Shown in pieces: positions 34,936-43,186 of a stretch of DNA of 64,000 bases. The notes below the pieces were generated by a model. The model was not told where the DNA came from, made no database searches, and saw only the letters and a list, made by a program, of their open reading frames with translations. The translations under genes were made by a program, and so were the position numbers. The stretch's first letter is position 1. Every line of letters begins with the position of its first letter. The DNA comes from Deltaproteobacteria bacterium (GTDB lineage Bacteria; Myxococcota_A; UBA9160; UBA4427): the NCBI GenBank assembly GCA_016713665.1, contig JADJOR010000005.1, positions 868,001-932,000 of the forward strand, read 5' to 3'.

Positions 34936-35180
34936 GGGAGGCGCATGTTCCCCCATTCGCGCGGACCTGTCATGTCGGCCCGATCCGAGCGATGCCCGCC
35001 CGCCCTGGGTCGGATCCGGCGCGCCGGATTCCCCGACTGTCCGGCGGAGGTCGGCCGGATGCCGCCGCCCGATCCCCGCCCGCGGTGCGCGCCGACCCTA
35101 CACAGAAAAGACATCGTTCTGATCTAACGCCGAGTTATTTTTGGTCAAAGTGCAGATTCCAGTCACACGTCTTCGAATAA

Positions 35181-35196
35181 TGTGAGAAATTTCACG
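35181..35196. promoter_or_regulatory. CRP/FNR-family-like palindrome
   Basis: TGTGAGAAATTTCACG fits the CRP core TGTGA-N6-TCACA at 9 of 10 positions. It sits in the AT-rich patch about 250 bases upstream of ychF (leftward). Whether the organism has a regulator with this specificity is unknown, and a single match in 64 kb can arise by chance. Confidence 0.3.
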
Positions 35197-35589
35197 GACG
35201 ACGAACAGTCGGGATGGGTACGGCGGTTCGAGGCACCGCCGGTCGCCGACCGGAGCCGAAAGAGTCGCAGCGGAGGAGTGCAGCAGCAGGTCAGACACGT
35301 CGGGGTCGGCAAGGCGACGACCCCGAAGATCGCAACCACCCAGACGTCCCGGCGCTCGCCGCAGGCACGGGAACCGGGTGGACTCGACCGCGAGCCCGAG
35401 AGGGGCCGGGCGGAGACGAGCGCGATCGCGGAACGCGGCAGCTTGGGAAGGCTGTATTCGGCCTGCGTGTCCCGCAGAGAGCGACCGGGTCATGGAAGTG
35501 CCCGGGTCGAGCCCGGGGATCGGGACTTCGCTCGGATCGGGAGGGCTTCGCCAGCCCGCGACATCGGAATCGGTCGACGTTCTCATCCG

Positions 35590-35639
35590 GCTCGGCGGGG
35601 ACCGTGCATCGCGAAGCGAAGCACGACTCCCCGCCGAGC
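35590..35639. terminator. Strong hairpin downstream of the tgt-dsbA-like pair
   Basis: A perfect 12-bp stem (GCTCGGCGGGGA 35590-35601 with TCCCCGCCGAGC 35628-35639), then a small internal loop and a second 5-bp stem (CGTGC/GCACG), enclose a 13-base loop. It lies about 50 bases past the stop of the minus-strand dsbA-like gene. No T-run follows on the minus strand, so it may end transcription only weakly or protect the mRNA 3' end. Confidence 0.45.
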
Positions 35640-35690
35640 TCGTTTCGGCCGTCGGACTCGAATCGGATCCCGTCGACCCGGCTCGGGCGA

Positions 35691-36812
35691 CTAAGGCTTC
35701 GCGACGCGGGCGAGCTCGCCGTCGATCACGCGGCTGAGATCGTCCAGATCCCGCGAGCCCTTCAACGGGATGCCGTTCACGAAGAAGGCCGGCGTTCCGG
35801 TGACCCCGGCGAGCTCGCCGGCCTGGACGTCGGTCTCGACGAATTCCTTGAAGCGGCGCTCGGCCATGCAGGTCTCGAGGGCCTTGCCATCGAGGCCGAG
35901 CTTCGCGCCGATTGCGGCGAAGGATGCTTCCTCGATCTGGCCCGAGAGCGCGAAGATCGCGTCGTGGAACGCCCAGAACCTGCCCTGCTCGTCGGCGCAC
36001 ATCGCCGCTTCTGCCGCGGGTCGTGCGAGGGGATGGATCTGGTCGAGCGGGAAGTGGCGGTGGACCAGGCGGACGTCCTTCGGATACTTCGCGAGGACTT
36101 CGGCGAGGGTCTTCTCGGAGCGGATGCAGTAGGGGCATTGATAGTCGCTGAAGGTGATCAGCGTGACGGGCGCCTCCGCCGGGCCGCGGACCAGCCGCGT
36201 CGCCTCGACGTTCTTGCGCGGCGGAGCGAGCTTCATGGCCCAATCGAGGCCCTCGAGCTTCGGATCGAGGAATGCGCTCCAGGCCTCGCCCTTGCGCTCG
36301 CGCTGGAGCATCTGCTCGATCTGAGGCGCGACCTCCTCGAGGCGGGCACCGCCGATGCGCGACTCGTTGTTCTTGAACCAGGTCGATACGTCCTCGACGG
36401 AGACCGCCGGCGCTGCGGCCGTCACCTCGTCGTAGAGCGCCTCGGGCGTGATCCCCTTCTTCTTCGCCTCGCCCTCGACGACGTGGCGCTGGACGAGCTC
36501 GCGGATCGCCGCCTCGCGCATCTCGTACTGGCGATCCTCGGGCTGGCGCAGGAACTCCTCGATGAACTGATCCTTCATGAGGTCGTTGAGCTCGGCGATC
36601 GTGACGTCGCGACCCTCGAGCACGAGCGCGACCTGCTCGTCGCCGGGGCGCGCGTCCTGTCGGGCCGCGTCGCCGCTCTGGCCGCCGAGGCCGAGCCGAC
36701 CGCAGCCGGCCGCGCCGACGATTGCCGCGAGGGCGACGCTCAGGACGACGAGCGTGAGGGAGAAGGGTTGTCGGGCGCGGACGACGGAAGATCGGTCGAG
36801 GGCGTTTTTCAT
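35691..36812 (-). CDS. DsbA-family thioredoxin-fold lipoprotein
   Basis: A 373-residue protein. A signal peptide with lipobox GAAGC (Cys about residue 37) is followed by an alpha-helical region (about 50-190) like the SurA/PpiC-type chaperone N-terminus. A thioredoxin-fold DsbA-like domain (about 200-370) has active site CPYC in FSDYQCPYCIRS and cis-Pro region GTPAFFVNG. It probably works on disulfides in the periplasm, and the helical part may bind client proteins. The ATG at 36812 overlaps the tgt stop (ATGA), so it is coupled to tRNA modification gene tgt, with no obvious functional link. Confidence 0.83.
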   Translation of the reverse strand: MKNALDRSSVVRARQPFSLTLVVLSVALAAIVGAAGCGRLGLGGQSGDAARQDARPGDEQVALVLEGRDVTIAELNDLMKDQFIEEFLRQPEDRQYEMREAAIRELVQRHVVEGEAKKKGITPEALYDEVTAAAPAVSVEDVSTWFKNNESRIGGARLEEVAPQIEQMLQRERKGEAWSAFLDPKLEGLDWAMKLAPPRKNVEATRLVRGPAEAPVTLITFSDYQCPYCIRSEKTLAEVLAKYPKDVRLVHRHFPLDQIHPLARPAAEAAMCADEQGRFWAFHDAIFALSGQIEEASFAAIGAKLGLDGKALETCMAERRFKEFVETDVQAGELAGVTGTPAFFVNGIPLKGSRDLDDLSRVIDGELARVAKP

Positions 36813-37990
36813 GCCGGCAGGGTATGCGTTTCCGCGCTTTCCGTCTCCTGCTGATAGCGGCCCATGAAGTCCCGGGCGAACTCGGCGTAGTCGCCGGCCA
36901 GGATCGCCGCCCGCGCGTCGCGCACGAGCCGCTGATAGAAGCGGACGTTGTGGATCGAGCAGAGGACCGCGGACAGGACCTCGTTCGCGGCGAAGAGGTG
37001 ATGGATGTACGCGCGGCTGAAGCCCCCCGTGCAGGTGTAGCAATCGCAGGAGCTGTCGACGGGGAAGGCGTCGCGGCGGAAGCGGCGATGGGTGAGGCGG
37101 ATGCGGCCGCGGGCGGTGAAGACCGTCGCCGAGCGGGCGTAGCGGGTCGGGATCACGCAATCGAACATGTCGATCCCGAAGCCGATGCAGGCGATCAGGT
37201 CCTCGGGCAGGCCGACGCCCATGAGGTAGCGGGGCTTGTGCTCGGGCAGGAGCGGCGCGGCGTGGGAGGTCACCTGGCAGAGCAGCGCGTGGCCCTCGCC
37301 GACGGAGACACCGCCGATCGCATAGCCCGGGCAGTCCATCGCGACGAGCGACGCGGCGCAGGCCTCGCGCAGCTCGGGGAAGGTCGAGCCCTGCACGATC
37401 CCGAAGAGCGCCTGGTCGTGGGCCCGCGCGTGGGCGCGCATGCAGCGCTCCATCCAGCGCAGCGTTCGCCGGACCCCCTGGCCCGCGAGCTCCCGGGTCG
37501 CGGGGTAAGGCGTGCACTCGTCGAAGGCCATGATGATGTCGGCGCCGAGCTGGTTCTGGATCTGGATCGAGCGCTCGGGCGTGAGCTCCATCTTCTTGCC
37601 CGTGACCTCGTTGTCGAAGGTCGCGCACTTGTCGCTGATCTCGACGCCGGGCAGCGAGAAGACCTGGAAGCCCCCCGAGTCCGTCAGGATCGGCCCGGGC
37701 CACTGCATGAAGGCGTGCAGTCCGCCGAGCTTCTCGACGAGCCCTTCGCCGGGGCGCAGGGCGAGATGGTAGGTATTGGCGAGCACGACCTCGGCGCCCG
37801 TGTCCGCGACCTGGGCCGGCGTCATCGCCTTGAGCGCCCCGTGCGTGCCGACCGGCATGAAGGCCGGCGTGTGCACCGGCCCGTGCGGCGTCTCGAGCGT
37901 CCCCGCCCGGGCGAGATCGCTCGTCGCCTCGAGCTTGAAGCGGAAGGGCGAGGCATCGGCGGGAACGGCGGCGGGCGCGGTCGGCTTCAT
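36809..37990 (-). CDS. tgt: tRNA-guanine (queuine) transglycosylase
   Basis: A 393-residue Tgt that swaps guanine for preQ1 at the wobble position of GUN tRNAs. Motifs: ILTDSGGFQVFSL (nucleophile region), DIIMAFDECTPYP, FGIVQG, YAIGGVSVGEG, MGVGLPEDL and the zinc site CDCYTC with His in YIHHLF. ATG 37990 is the natural start just ahead of FRFKLEATS. No queC/D/E/F or queA gene is in the window. It is divergent from pyrF, sharing an 85-base region. Confidence 0.96.
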   Translation of the reverse strand: MKPTAPAAVPADASPFRFKLEATSDLARAGTLETPHGPVHTPAFMPVGTHGALKAMTPAQVADTGAEVVLANTYHLALRPGEGLVEKLGGLHAFMQWPGPILTDSGGFQVFSLPGVEISDKCATFDNEVTGKKMELTPERSIQIQNQLGADIIMAFDECTPYPATRELAGQGVRRTLRWMERCMRAHARAHDQALFGIVQGSTFPELREACAASLVAMDCPGYAIGGVSVGEGHALLCQVTSHAAPLLPEHKPRYLMGVGLPEDLIACIGFGIDMFDCVIPTRYARSATVFTARGRIRLTHRRFRRDAFPVDSSCDCYTCTGGFSRAYIHHLFAANEVLSAVLCSIHNVRFYQRLVRDARAAILAGDYAEFARDFMGRYQQETESAETHTLPA

Positions 37991-38075
37991 CGGGCGGCAG
38001 CGTAGGGTACGATCGCGCGTCGAACGACGGCCCGCAGGCGAAACGTGGTCGGGTGATGGCGAGAGGAGATCGAGG

Positions 38076-39032
38076 TTGTCCGGCGCTTCCGCGCGATCAT
38101 CCCGGGATTCGGTTTCCCCGCCGGTCTCGTTCGCCGATCGACTGATTCCCCGCCTGCGCGCGCTGGGCCACCCGCTCTGCGTCGGCCTCGATCCCCATCT
38201 CGCGTCGATCCCCGCGCTCTTCGCCCGGGGCACGATGGCCCCCGGCGACGAGCGCACGGCGGAGGCGGTCGAGGCGCTGCTCGGCGCAGTCGTCGATCGC
38301 GTGGCCGGGCGGGTCGCCGTCGTGAAGCCGCAGATCGCCTTCTTCGAGCAGCTGGGCTGGCGCGGGATGCGCGCCCTCGAGCGCCTCTGCGAGCGGGCCC
38401 GGCGGGCGGGGCTGCTCGTCCTGCTCGACGCGAAGCGCGGCGACATCGGCTCGACGGCGGAGGGTTATGCGGCGGCCTATCTCGGGGCCGAGGCGGCGAT
38501 CGCGGCCGACGCGCTGACGGTGAACCCGTATCTCGGCTTCGACACGCTCGCGCCCTTCGTCGCGGCGGCAAAGGCGAACGGGCGCGGGCTCTTCGTGCTG
38601 GTCAAGACGAGCAACCCCGGCAGCGGCGATCTGCAGGACCGGGAGATCGAAGGCGAGCCGCTCTTCGGTCTCGTGGCGCGGGGACTCGCGGCGAGCGCGG
38701 AGACGCTGCGCGGTCCGGAGACGGGCTGGTCGTCCCTCGGCGTCGTGTGCGGCGCGACCTGGCCCGAGCAGGGGCAGCGGGTCCGCGAGGCGCTGCCGCG
38801 CGCGCTCTTTCTCGTGCCGGGCTACGGCGCGCAAGGCGGAAGTGCTTCGGCGGCGGTCGCGACATTCGTCCCCGGCCCGCAGGGGCTCGAGGGCGGGATC
38901 GTCAACTCGTCGCGCGCGATCGTGTTTCCCGAGGCTGCCCGGGAGATCGCCGACGCGCGGCGCTGGGAGCAGGCCATCGACGCGGCTCTCGATCAGGCGA
39001 TCGACGAGCTCGGCAACGCGGTCCGAAGCTAG
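38076..39032 (+). CDS. pyrF: Orotidine 5'-phosphate decarboxylase (type 2)
   Basis: A 318-residue OMP decarboxylase of the larger type 2 family, the last step to UMP. The catalytic Lys-Asp array is in LLVLLDAKRGDIGSTAEGYA (DxKxxD). LCVGLDPH, VVKPQIAFFE, NPYLGFDTL, VLVKTSNPGSGDLQD and VPGYGAQGG are family marks. Start TTG 38076, seven bases after GAGAGGAG; no ATG is available between the upstream divergent tgt start and the conserved FADRL. pyrE lies 1.9 kb downstream on the same strand, separated by the acyl-CoA dehydrogenase gene. Confidence 0.93.
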   Translation: MSGASARSSRDSVSPPVSFADRLIPRLRALGHPLCVGLDPHLASIPALFARGTMAPGDERTAEAVEALLGAVVDRVAGRVAVVKPQIAFFEQLGWRGMRALERLCERARRAGLLVLLDAKRGDIGSTAEGYAAAYLGAEAAIAADALTVNPYLGFDTLAPFVAAAKANGRGLFVLVKTSNPGSGDLQDREIEGEPLFGLVARGLAASAETLRGPETGWSSLGVVCGATWPEQGQRVREALPRALFLVPGYGAQGGSASAAVATFVPGPQGLEGGIVNSSRAIVFPEAAREIADARRWEQAIDAALDQAIDELGNAVRS

Positions 39033-39071
39033 CGGGTCGGCGACCGACCGCTTCGGGTCGGCCTTCCGGGG

Positions 39072-39203
39072 CTAGCGGTAGAACTTGCGCTCGCCGCCGG
39101 TCTGGCGCTTGCGAGCGCGGCGGTGCTTGGCCTTGAGCTTGGCGCGGTGGCGGCTCGACTTGTTGCGCTTCACGTGGCCGTGGGACTTCTTGCTGACGCT
39201 CAT
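39072..39203 (-). CDS. Very small highly basic protein (43 residues), possibly ribosome-associated
   Basis: A 43-codon frame beginning MSVSKKSHGHVKR and ending GGERKFYR. More than half of its residues are Lys, Arg or His. A GAGG lies about 10 bases before the ATG at 39203. The composition and size match small ribosome-associated proteins such as those with a COX24/AURKAIP1-type basic domain or bacterial Thx-like proteins, but no exact family can be named. The TAG ends 39 bases from the convergent pyrF stop. The lack of stop codons over such biased composition and the good start make it likely real. Confidence 0.65.
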   Translation of the reverse strand: MSVSKKSHGHVKRNKSSRHRAKLKAKHRRARKRQTGGERKFYR

Positions 39204-39683
39204 CGGGGATTGCCTCGCGGGCCTTTCTCGCAATCGCGCACGGCAGCTCGAGCTGCCGTCTCGATCCGGGCCACGCCGATCGGGGGTATCGGAAGGGGCC
39301 GGAATCTAGGCGAGCCGCCTCGGGATTTCCATGCCCCGGGCGATTTGGCCGTCCGGGTCCCGTCGATCGGCCGGCGGACGCCCCGATCGGGGCCCGCGGC
39401 CCCGGGGCCCGGGCTAAGCTGCGGCCGATCCGCGAATCCGTCGGACCGGTCCGCCGGCCCGCGCCCGTCCGAAGCGACCCCGGAGCTCGGCCCCGAGCCG
39501 ACCCCTGCGATCGGGGCCGACCGATCGGGACGGCCGTCCAGTCGGGTCCGGCCCGGCTCGGCTCGGCTCGGCTCGCTCGCGCCCGGTTCGGGCTCGGGTC
39601 GCCAGCGAGTCGGCTCCGGGCCGGCCGAGGGGCGAACTCGGGACGATGGGGCGCGGCTTGCTCGACCAGAAGGTGAAGCCAGA
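39204..39683. other. GC-rich low-complexity intergenic region
   Basis: 480 bases dominated by CCGG, GGCC and TCGGG words, including four exact copies of the pentamer GGCTC at 39555-39574. No coding frame is supported. It must contain the promoters of the basic 43-residue protein gene (leftward) and the acyl-CoA dehydrogenase gene (rightward), neither of which is recognisable. Confidence 0.45.
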
Positions 39684-40862
39684 ATGACCGCCCTGCTCGA
39701 CCGGATGATGGACTTCGATCTCAGCGAGGATCAGCGCCTCGTCCGCCAGACCGTCCGCCGCTTCGCCGAGAGCGAGATCCTGCCCCACGTCGAGCGCTAC
39801 GAGCGCGAGGCGCGCTACCCGACCGAGCTGATCGAGAAGCTCCCGGCCCTCGGGCTCCTCGGTCCGATGATCCCGGAGCAGTACGGCGGCTCGTTCACCG
39901 ACGTGCTGACCTACGGCGTCATCTGCGAGGAGCTGGCCCGGGTCGACTGGGTGATCGCCTCGGTCGTCTCGGTCGCGAACTCGCTGGTCGCGGGATCGTT
40001 GCTGCGCTTCGGCACGCAGGCCCAGCGCGATCGCTACCTCCCCGGCATCGCCCGCGGCGAGATCCTCTGCTCCGCCTGCCTGACCGAGCCCCGCGGCGGC
40101 ACCGACCTCGGCAACATGGACACGACCGCGACGAAGGTCGACGGCGGCTGGCTGCTCAACGGCACCAAGGTCTTCATCTCCCACGCCGAGCACGCGCGGC
40201 TCTTCTTCATCGTCGCGACGATCGACCGCGGCCGGAAGCACAAGGGCGTCACCGCCTTCGTCGCCGATCCGCGCGCGATGAAGGGCATGACGATCGGCGA
40301 GTTCCCGATGCGCACGCTCAAGCGCGACAATCTCGCCGAGGTCCATTTCGAGGACGTGTTCGTGCCGGACGAGGCGGTGCTCGGCGAGCCCGGCGGCGGA
40401 TTTCCGATCCTCGGCTCGGCCCTCGATCTGGGACGTTATTCGGTGGCCGCGCGCTGCGTCGGTCAGTCCCAGCGCGCGATCGATCTCGCCGTCCCCTACG
40501 CCCTCGAGCGCACGGCCTTCGGCCAGCGGATCGCCGAGTTCCAGCTGGTTCAGAGCAAGATCGCCGACATGGTCGCCCGCACCGAGCAGGCTCGGCTGCT
40601 CGTCTACCGCCTCGGCCGCATGAAGGACGCGGGCCTCGAGCGCTGCTCGCTGGAGAGCTCGCTCGCGAAGCTCAAGGCCAGCCAGGCGGCGACGCAGAAC
40701 GCGCTCGACGGGATGGCGATCTTCGGGGGATATTCCGTCAGCGCGGAGTACGAGATCGGGCGTCTCCTGATGGAGGCGAAGGCGCTCGAGTTCGGCGAAG
40801 GAACCTCGGATCTGCATCAGAAGCTGATCGCCGAGTTCGCGCTCGGACTGCGGACGAGCTGA
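39684..40862 (+). CDS. Acyl-CoA dehydrogenase
   Basis: A 392-residue FAD enzyme that introduces the alpha,beta double bond of acyl-CoAs. Signature parts are SACLTEPRGGTDLGNM (FAD/substrate signature 1), QSKIADMVARTEQAR, FGGYSVSAEYEIGRLLMEAKAL (in parts: FGGYSVSAEYEIGR) and the catalytic Glu region EFGEGTSDLHQKLIAE. Substrate chain type cannot be told. ATG 39684 follows GAAGGTGAAG. It lies between pyrF and pyrE, but spacing (650 and 85 bases) suggests its own promoter. Electron-transfer flavoprotein genes are not nearby. Confidence 0.93.
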   Translation: MTALLDRMMDFDLSEDQRLVRQTVRRFAESEILPHVERYEREARYPTELIEKLPALGLLGPMIPEQYGGSFTDVLTYGVICEELARVDWVIASVVSVANSLVAGSLLRFGTQAQRDRYLPGIARGEILCSACLTEPRGGTDLGNMDTTATKVDGGWLLNGTKVFISHAEHARLFFIVATIDRGRKHKGVTAFVADPRAMKGMTIGEFPMRTLKRDNLAEVHFEDVFVPDEAVLGEPGGGFPILGSALDLGRYSVAARCVGQSQRAIDLAVPYALERTAFGQRIAEFQLVQSKIADMVARTEQARLLVYRLGRMKDAGLERCSLESSLAKLKASQAATQNALDGMAIFGGYSVSAEYEIGRLLMEAKALEFGEGTSDLHQKLIAEFALGLRTS

Positions 40863-40947
40863 GCGGGACGCGCCCGGCGCGCGGCGCGCCACGGGAACGC
40901 GAGCGGAGCGCCCGGGGCTCCACGACGGGAAGAAGAGGGAGGTTTCG

Positions 40948-41538
40948 ATGGCGGAGCAGGCGGGATCGATTCGCACGGAGGCGGCGCGGGCGCGCGATCG
41001 GCAGGCGCTGCTCGACCTGATCCTCGAGGTCTCCTTCGAGCGCCGCGAAATCACCCTCACGAGCGGTCGCAAGAGCAACTTCTATCTCGACCTGCGCCAG
41101 ACGCTGATGCGCCCGCGCGGCGTCGCCCTCGCGGGCCGGCTCATCCTCGATCGGCTCCAGACGGGGCCTGCGGTCGAGGCGGTCGGCGGGATGGCGGTCG
41201 GGGCGGTGCCCCTGGTCTCGGCGGTGCTCGCGGCGGCGGCGCAGGAGCCCGCGGCGACGGGGCTGCTCGGCTTCTTCGTGCGCAAGGAGAAGAAGGCCCA
41301 CGGCCTCGGGCGGCAGATCGAGGGCGGCTTCAAGCCCGGGCAGGTCGTGGCCCTGGTCGAGGACACGACGACGACCGGCGGCTCGACCCTCGACGCGCTC
41401 TCGATCGTCGAGGCCGAGGGCGGCAAGGTCGCCCGCGTGCTGTGTCTCGTCGATCGCGGCGAGGGGGCGGCGGAGGCCTTCGCGGCGCGCGGGGTCCGCC
41501 TGGAACCGATCTTCGGTCGCGGGGATCTGCCGGTCTGA
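40948..41538 (+). CDS. pyrE: Orotate phosphoribosyltransferase
   Basis: A 196-residue type I phosphoribosyltransferase making OMP from orotate and PRPP. The PRPP loop is VALVEDTTTTGGSTLDAL, and the N-terminal FERREITLTSGRKSNFYLDLR is characteristic of PyrE. Lys-rich VRKEKKAHGLGRQIEG is the flexible catalytic loop. ATG 40948 follows AGAGGGAGG. Together with pyrF in the same direction it supports a local pyrimidine group. Confidence 0.94.
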   Translation: MAEQAGSIRTEAARARDRQALLDLILEVSFERREITLTSGRKSNFYLDLRQTLMRPRGVALAGRLILDRLQTGPAVEAVGGMAVGAVPLVSAVLAAAAQEPAATGLLGFFVRKEKKAHGLGRQIEGGFKPGQVVALVEDTTTTGGSTLDALSIVEAEGGKVARVLCLVDRGEGAAEAFAARGVRLEPIFGRGDLPV

Positions 41539-41605
41539 AGCGACCGGCGCGTCCGCACGGCGTGGGCTCGCGGGACGAAGAGCGCGGGGAGAGGAGCATC
41601 GGACG

Positions 41606-41923
41606 ATGATCTTGACGACGACGCACGCGATCGAAGGCAAGCCGATCCGCCAATACCTCGGCATCGTGACGGGCGAGGCGATCCTCGGGACGAACGTGAT
41701 CCGCGATTTCTTCGCGGGCATCCGCGACATCGTCGGCGGGCGCTCGGCGTCCTACGAGAAGGAGCTGCGCAAGGGGCGCGACATCGCGCTCCAGGAGATC
41801 GAGCAGGAGGCGCGCCGCCTCGGCGCCGACGCCGTCGTCGCGATCGACCTCGACTACGAGACCGTGGGGCAGGGCGGTACGATGCTGATGGTCACGATCA
41901 GCGGGACCGCCGTGAAGCTCTGA
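41606..41923 (+). CDS. YbjQ/UPF0145 family protein
   Basis: A 105-residue protein of the YbjQ (heavy-metal-binding-like, UPF0145) family: LTTTHAIEGKPIRQYLGIVTGEAILG, then RDFFAGIRDIVGGRSASYEKEL and ADAVVAIDLDYETVG, all hallmark segments (the first is seen as IRQYLGIVTGEAI). It forms pentameric rings in solved family structures, but the cellular role is unknown. Full length for the family, with a purine-rich RBS before ATG 41606. Confidence 0.93.
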   Translation: MILTTTHAIEGKPIRQYLGIVTGEAILGTNVIRDFFAGIRDIVGGRSASYEKELRKGRDIALQEIEQEARRLGADAVVAIDLDYETVGQGGTMLMVTISGTAVKL

Positions 41924-41965
41924 GCCGCGCGGGCGGGAGCCCGTCGCGCGCCGCAGGAAACCGTC

Positions 41966-42316
41966 GTGGATCTCTATCACATCTGGTGCAATCTCGAGCC
42001 CGGGACCTCGGACGTCGAATTCTGCGCTGCCGTCGATGCCTATCTCGGCGCCCTGCGCGCCGAGGGCCGCATCGCCGGCCACCGCATCACGCGCCGCAAG
42101 CTCGGCCTCGGCCCCCGCGAGCTCGGCGAGTTCCACGTCGCGATCGAGGTCGAGGATCTCGCCCAGCTCGACCGCGCCTTTCTCGAGGTCTCGACGCGGG
42201 GCGGGCCGATCGAGGCGCTCCACCGGGCCGTGAACCAACACGCCCGCGACCTCAGCTTCGCGCTCTATCGGGATTTCCCCGACGCCGGCCGCCGTCGAGG
42301 CGGCGAGCTCTTCTAG
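41966..42316 (+). CDS. DUF6614-like hypothetical protein
   Basis: A 116-residue protein starting DLYHIWCNLEPGTSDVEF. It has the alternating strand-helix pattern of a small alpha/beta (ferredoxin-like) fold: GRIAGHRITRRKLGLGPRELGEFHVAIEVEDLAQL (in parts: ITRRKLGLGP, FHVAIEVEDL). I recognise the family as an uncharacterised one (DUF6614-like), with no known role. GTG 41966 is used, eight bases after AGGAAA. It follows the ybjQ gene by 42 bases. Confidence 0.65.
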   Translation: MDLYHIWCNLEPGTSDVEFCAAVDAYLGALRAEGRIAGHRITRRKLGLGPRELGEFHVAIEVEDLAQLDRAFLEVSTRGGPIEALHRAVNQHARDLSFALYRDFPDAGRRRGGELF

Positions 42317-42357
42317 CGCTCGGCGGCTCGAGGCGGACGACTCGGAGAGGAAGACGA

Positions 42358-42708
42358 TTGCGCTATCTCGCTGCTCTGGCGATCGCCTGTGTGTTGACCG
42401 CATGCCTGCTCTGGGGCGGCGCGAAGATCGCGATGATCGTGTCCGGTCCCGAGCGGGTCCCCAACGACTACACCGTCGGCCAGCGCTTCGACCTCTGCGG
42501 CTACGAGGTCGACTCGCGCTACGCGATCGCCGGCTACGACCTCGAAGAGTGGCGGGATGAGCGCTGCCAGCGTCTCTCGGATTTCGATCGCTGCGTGCTC
42601 GGTTGCCTCGAGCAGGCGGGCACGATCGAGATCGCCGAGGCCTGCCATCCGGGCTGCGTGAAGCAGTCTCCGGCTTCGTCCCGCCCGCCGATCCCGTTGC
42701 GCCGCTAG
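42358..42708 (+). CDS. Exported Cys-rich small protein
   Basis: A 116-residue protein with an N-terminal hydrophobic signal (YLAALAIACVLTACLLWGG). The ACVLTAC segment could be read as a lipobox, making it a possible lipoprotein. Seven Cys are in the remainder (LCGYEV, RCQRL, RCVLGCLE, ACHPGC), so disulfides or metal binding are possible. No family is recognised. TTG 42358 follows GGAGAGG with 7-8 bases of spacing. It lies 41 bases after the DUF6614-like gene. Confidence 0.6.
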   Translation: MRYLAALAIACVLTACLLWGGAKIAMIVSGPERVPNDYTVGQRFDLCGYEVDSRYAIAGYDLEEWRDERCQRLSDFDRCVLGCLEQAGTIEIAEACHPGCVKQSPASSRPPIPLRR

Positions 42709-42773
42709 CGAGCGGGCCTCGACGGCGCAGGCCTGTGTTAGGATGCGAAGATCCGGCGAGCGAGGAGAACCGA

Positions 42774-43184
42774 GTGGCTGCGATTGCCCGCGTGCGAGCG
42801 TCCCTGCGCGTCTTCGGCGACGTCCTCGAGCCCGAGGAGGTCTCGGCGCTCCTCGGCCATCCGCCGACCCGCTCCCATCGCAAGGGCGACAAATGCGGCC
42901 CGAACCGCGCTTCCGTCGAGCCGACCGGCGCCTGGATCCTCGACAGCCGGATCTCGGAGAAGAGCGAGGTCGAGGACCACGTCGAATCGATCCTCGCGCT
43001 GCTCACGAGCGACTGCGACGAGTGGGCGAGCCTGACGGAGCGCTTCTCGGCCTCGATCCTCTGCGGGATCTTCCTCGACCAGTACAACGAGGGCTTCGAG
43101 CTCTCGCCGCGCCTCTGCAAGGCGCTCGCGAATCGCGGTCTCGTGATCGCCTTCGACGTCTACAGCGGCGATCCGGACGCCTAG
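42774..43184 (+). CDS. DUF4279 domain protein
   Basis: A 136-residue protein that fits DUF4279: RASLRVFGDVLEPEEVSALLG, followed by HPPTRSHRKGD, WILDSRISEKSEVEDHVESIL (in parts) and LAIRG-like SPRLCKALANRGLVIAFDVY. The family is uncharacterised and often near immunity or polymorphic-toxin loci, but no such context is seen here. GTG 42774 is chosen because GAGGAG lies 7 bases upstream. The next gene starts two bases after its stop. Confidence 0.75.
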   Translation: MAAIARVRASLRVFGDVLEPEEVSALLGHPPTRSHRKGDKCGPNRASVEPTGAWILDSRISEKSEVEDHVESILALLTSDCDEWASLTERFSASILCGIFLDQYNEGFELSPRLCKALANRGLVIAFDVYSGDPDA

Positions 43185-43186
43185 CG

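Larger units (their letters stand above)
34936..35690. other. Long intergenic region between ychF and the dsbA-like gene
   Basis: 755 bases. The central part (35100-35200) is unusually AT-rich for this genome and contains a CRP-like palindrome. A frame at 35182-35694 on the plus strand stays open but has a charged, low-complexity composition without family signals and is not called. The far end carries a strong 12+5 bp hairpin (separate entry). The AT-rich part is close enough to be the ychF promoter, read leftward. Confidence 0.45.

Noticed and set aside
35182..35694. Plus-strand open frame in the ychF-dsbA gap
   Set aside because: No ribosome-binding site of note, Arg/Ser/Pro-rich composition and no recognisable domain; it crosses the strong hairpin.
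39204..39683. Candidate coding frames in the CCGG-rich gap
   Set aside because: Open only because of extreme composition; no start context or motif.
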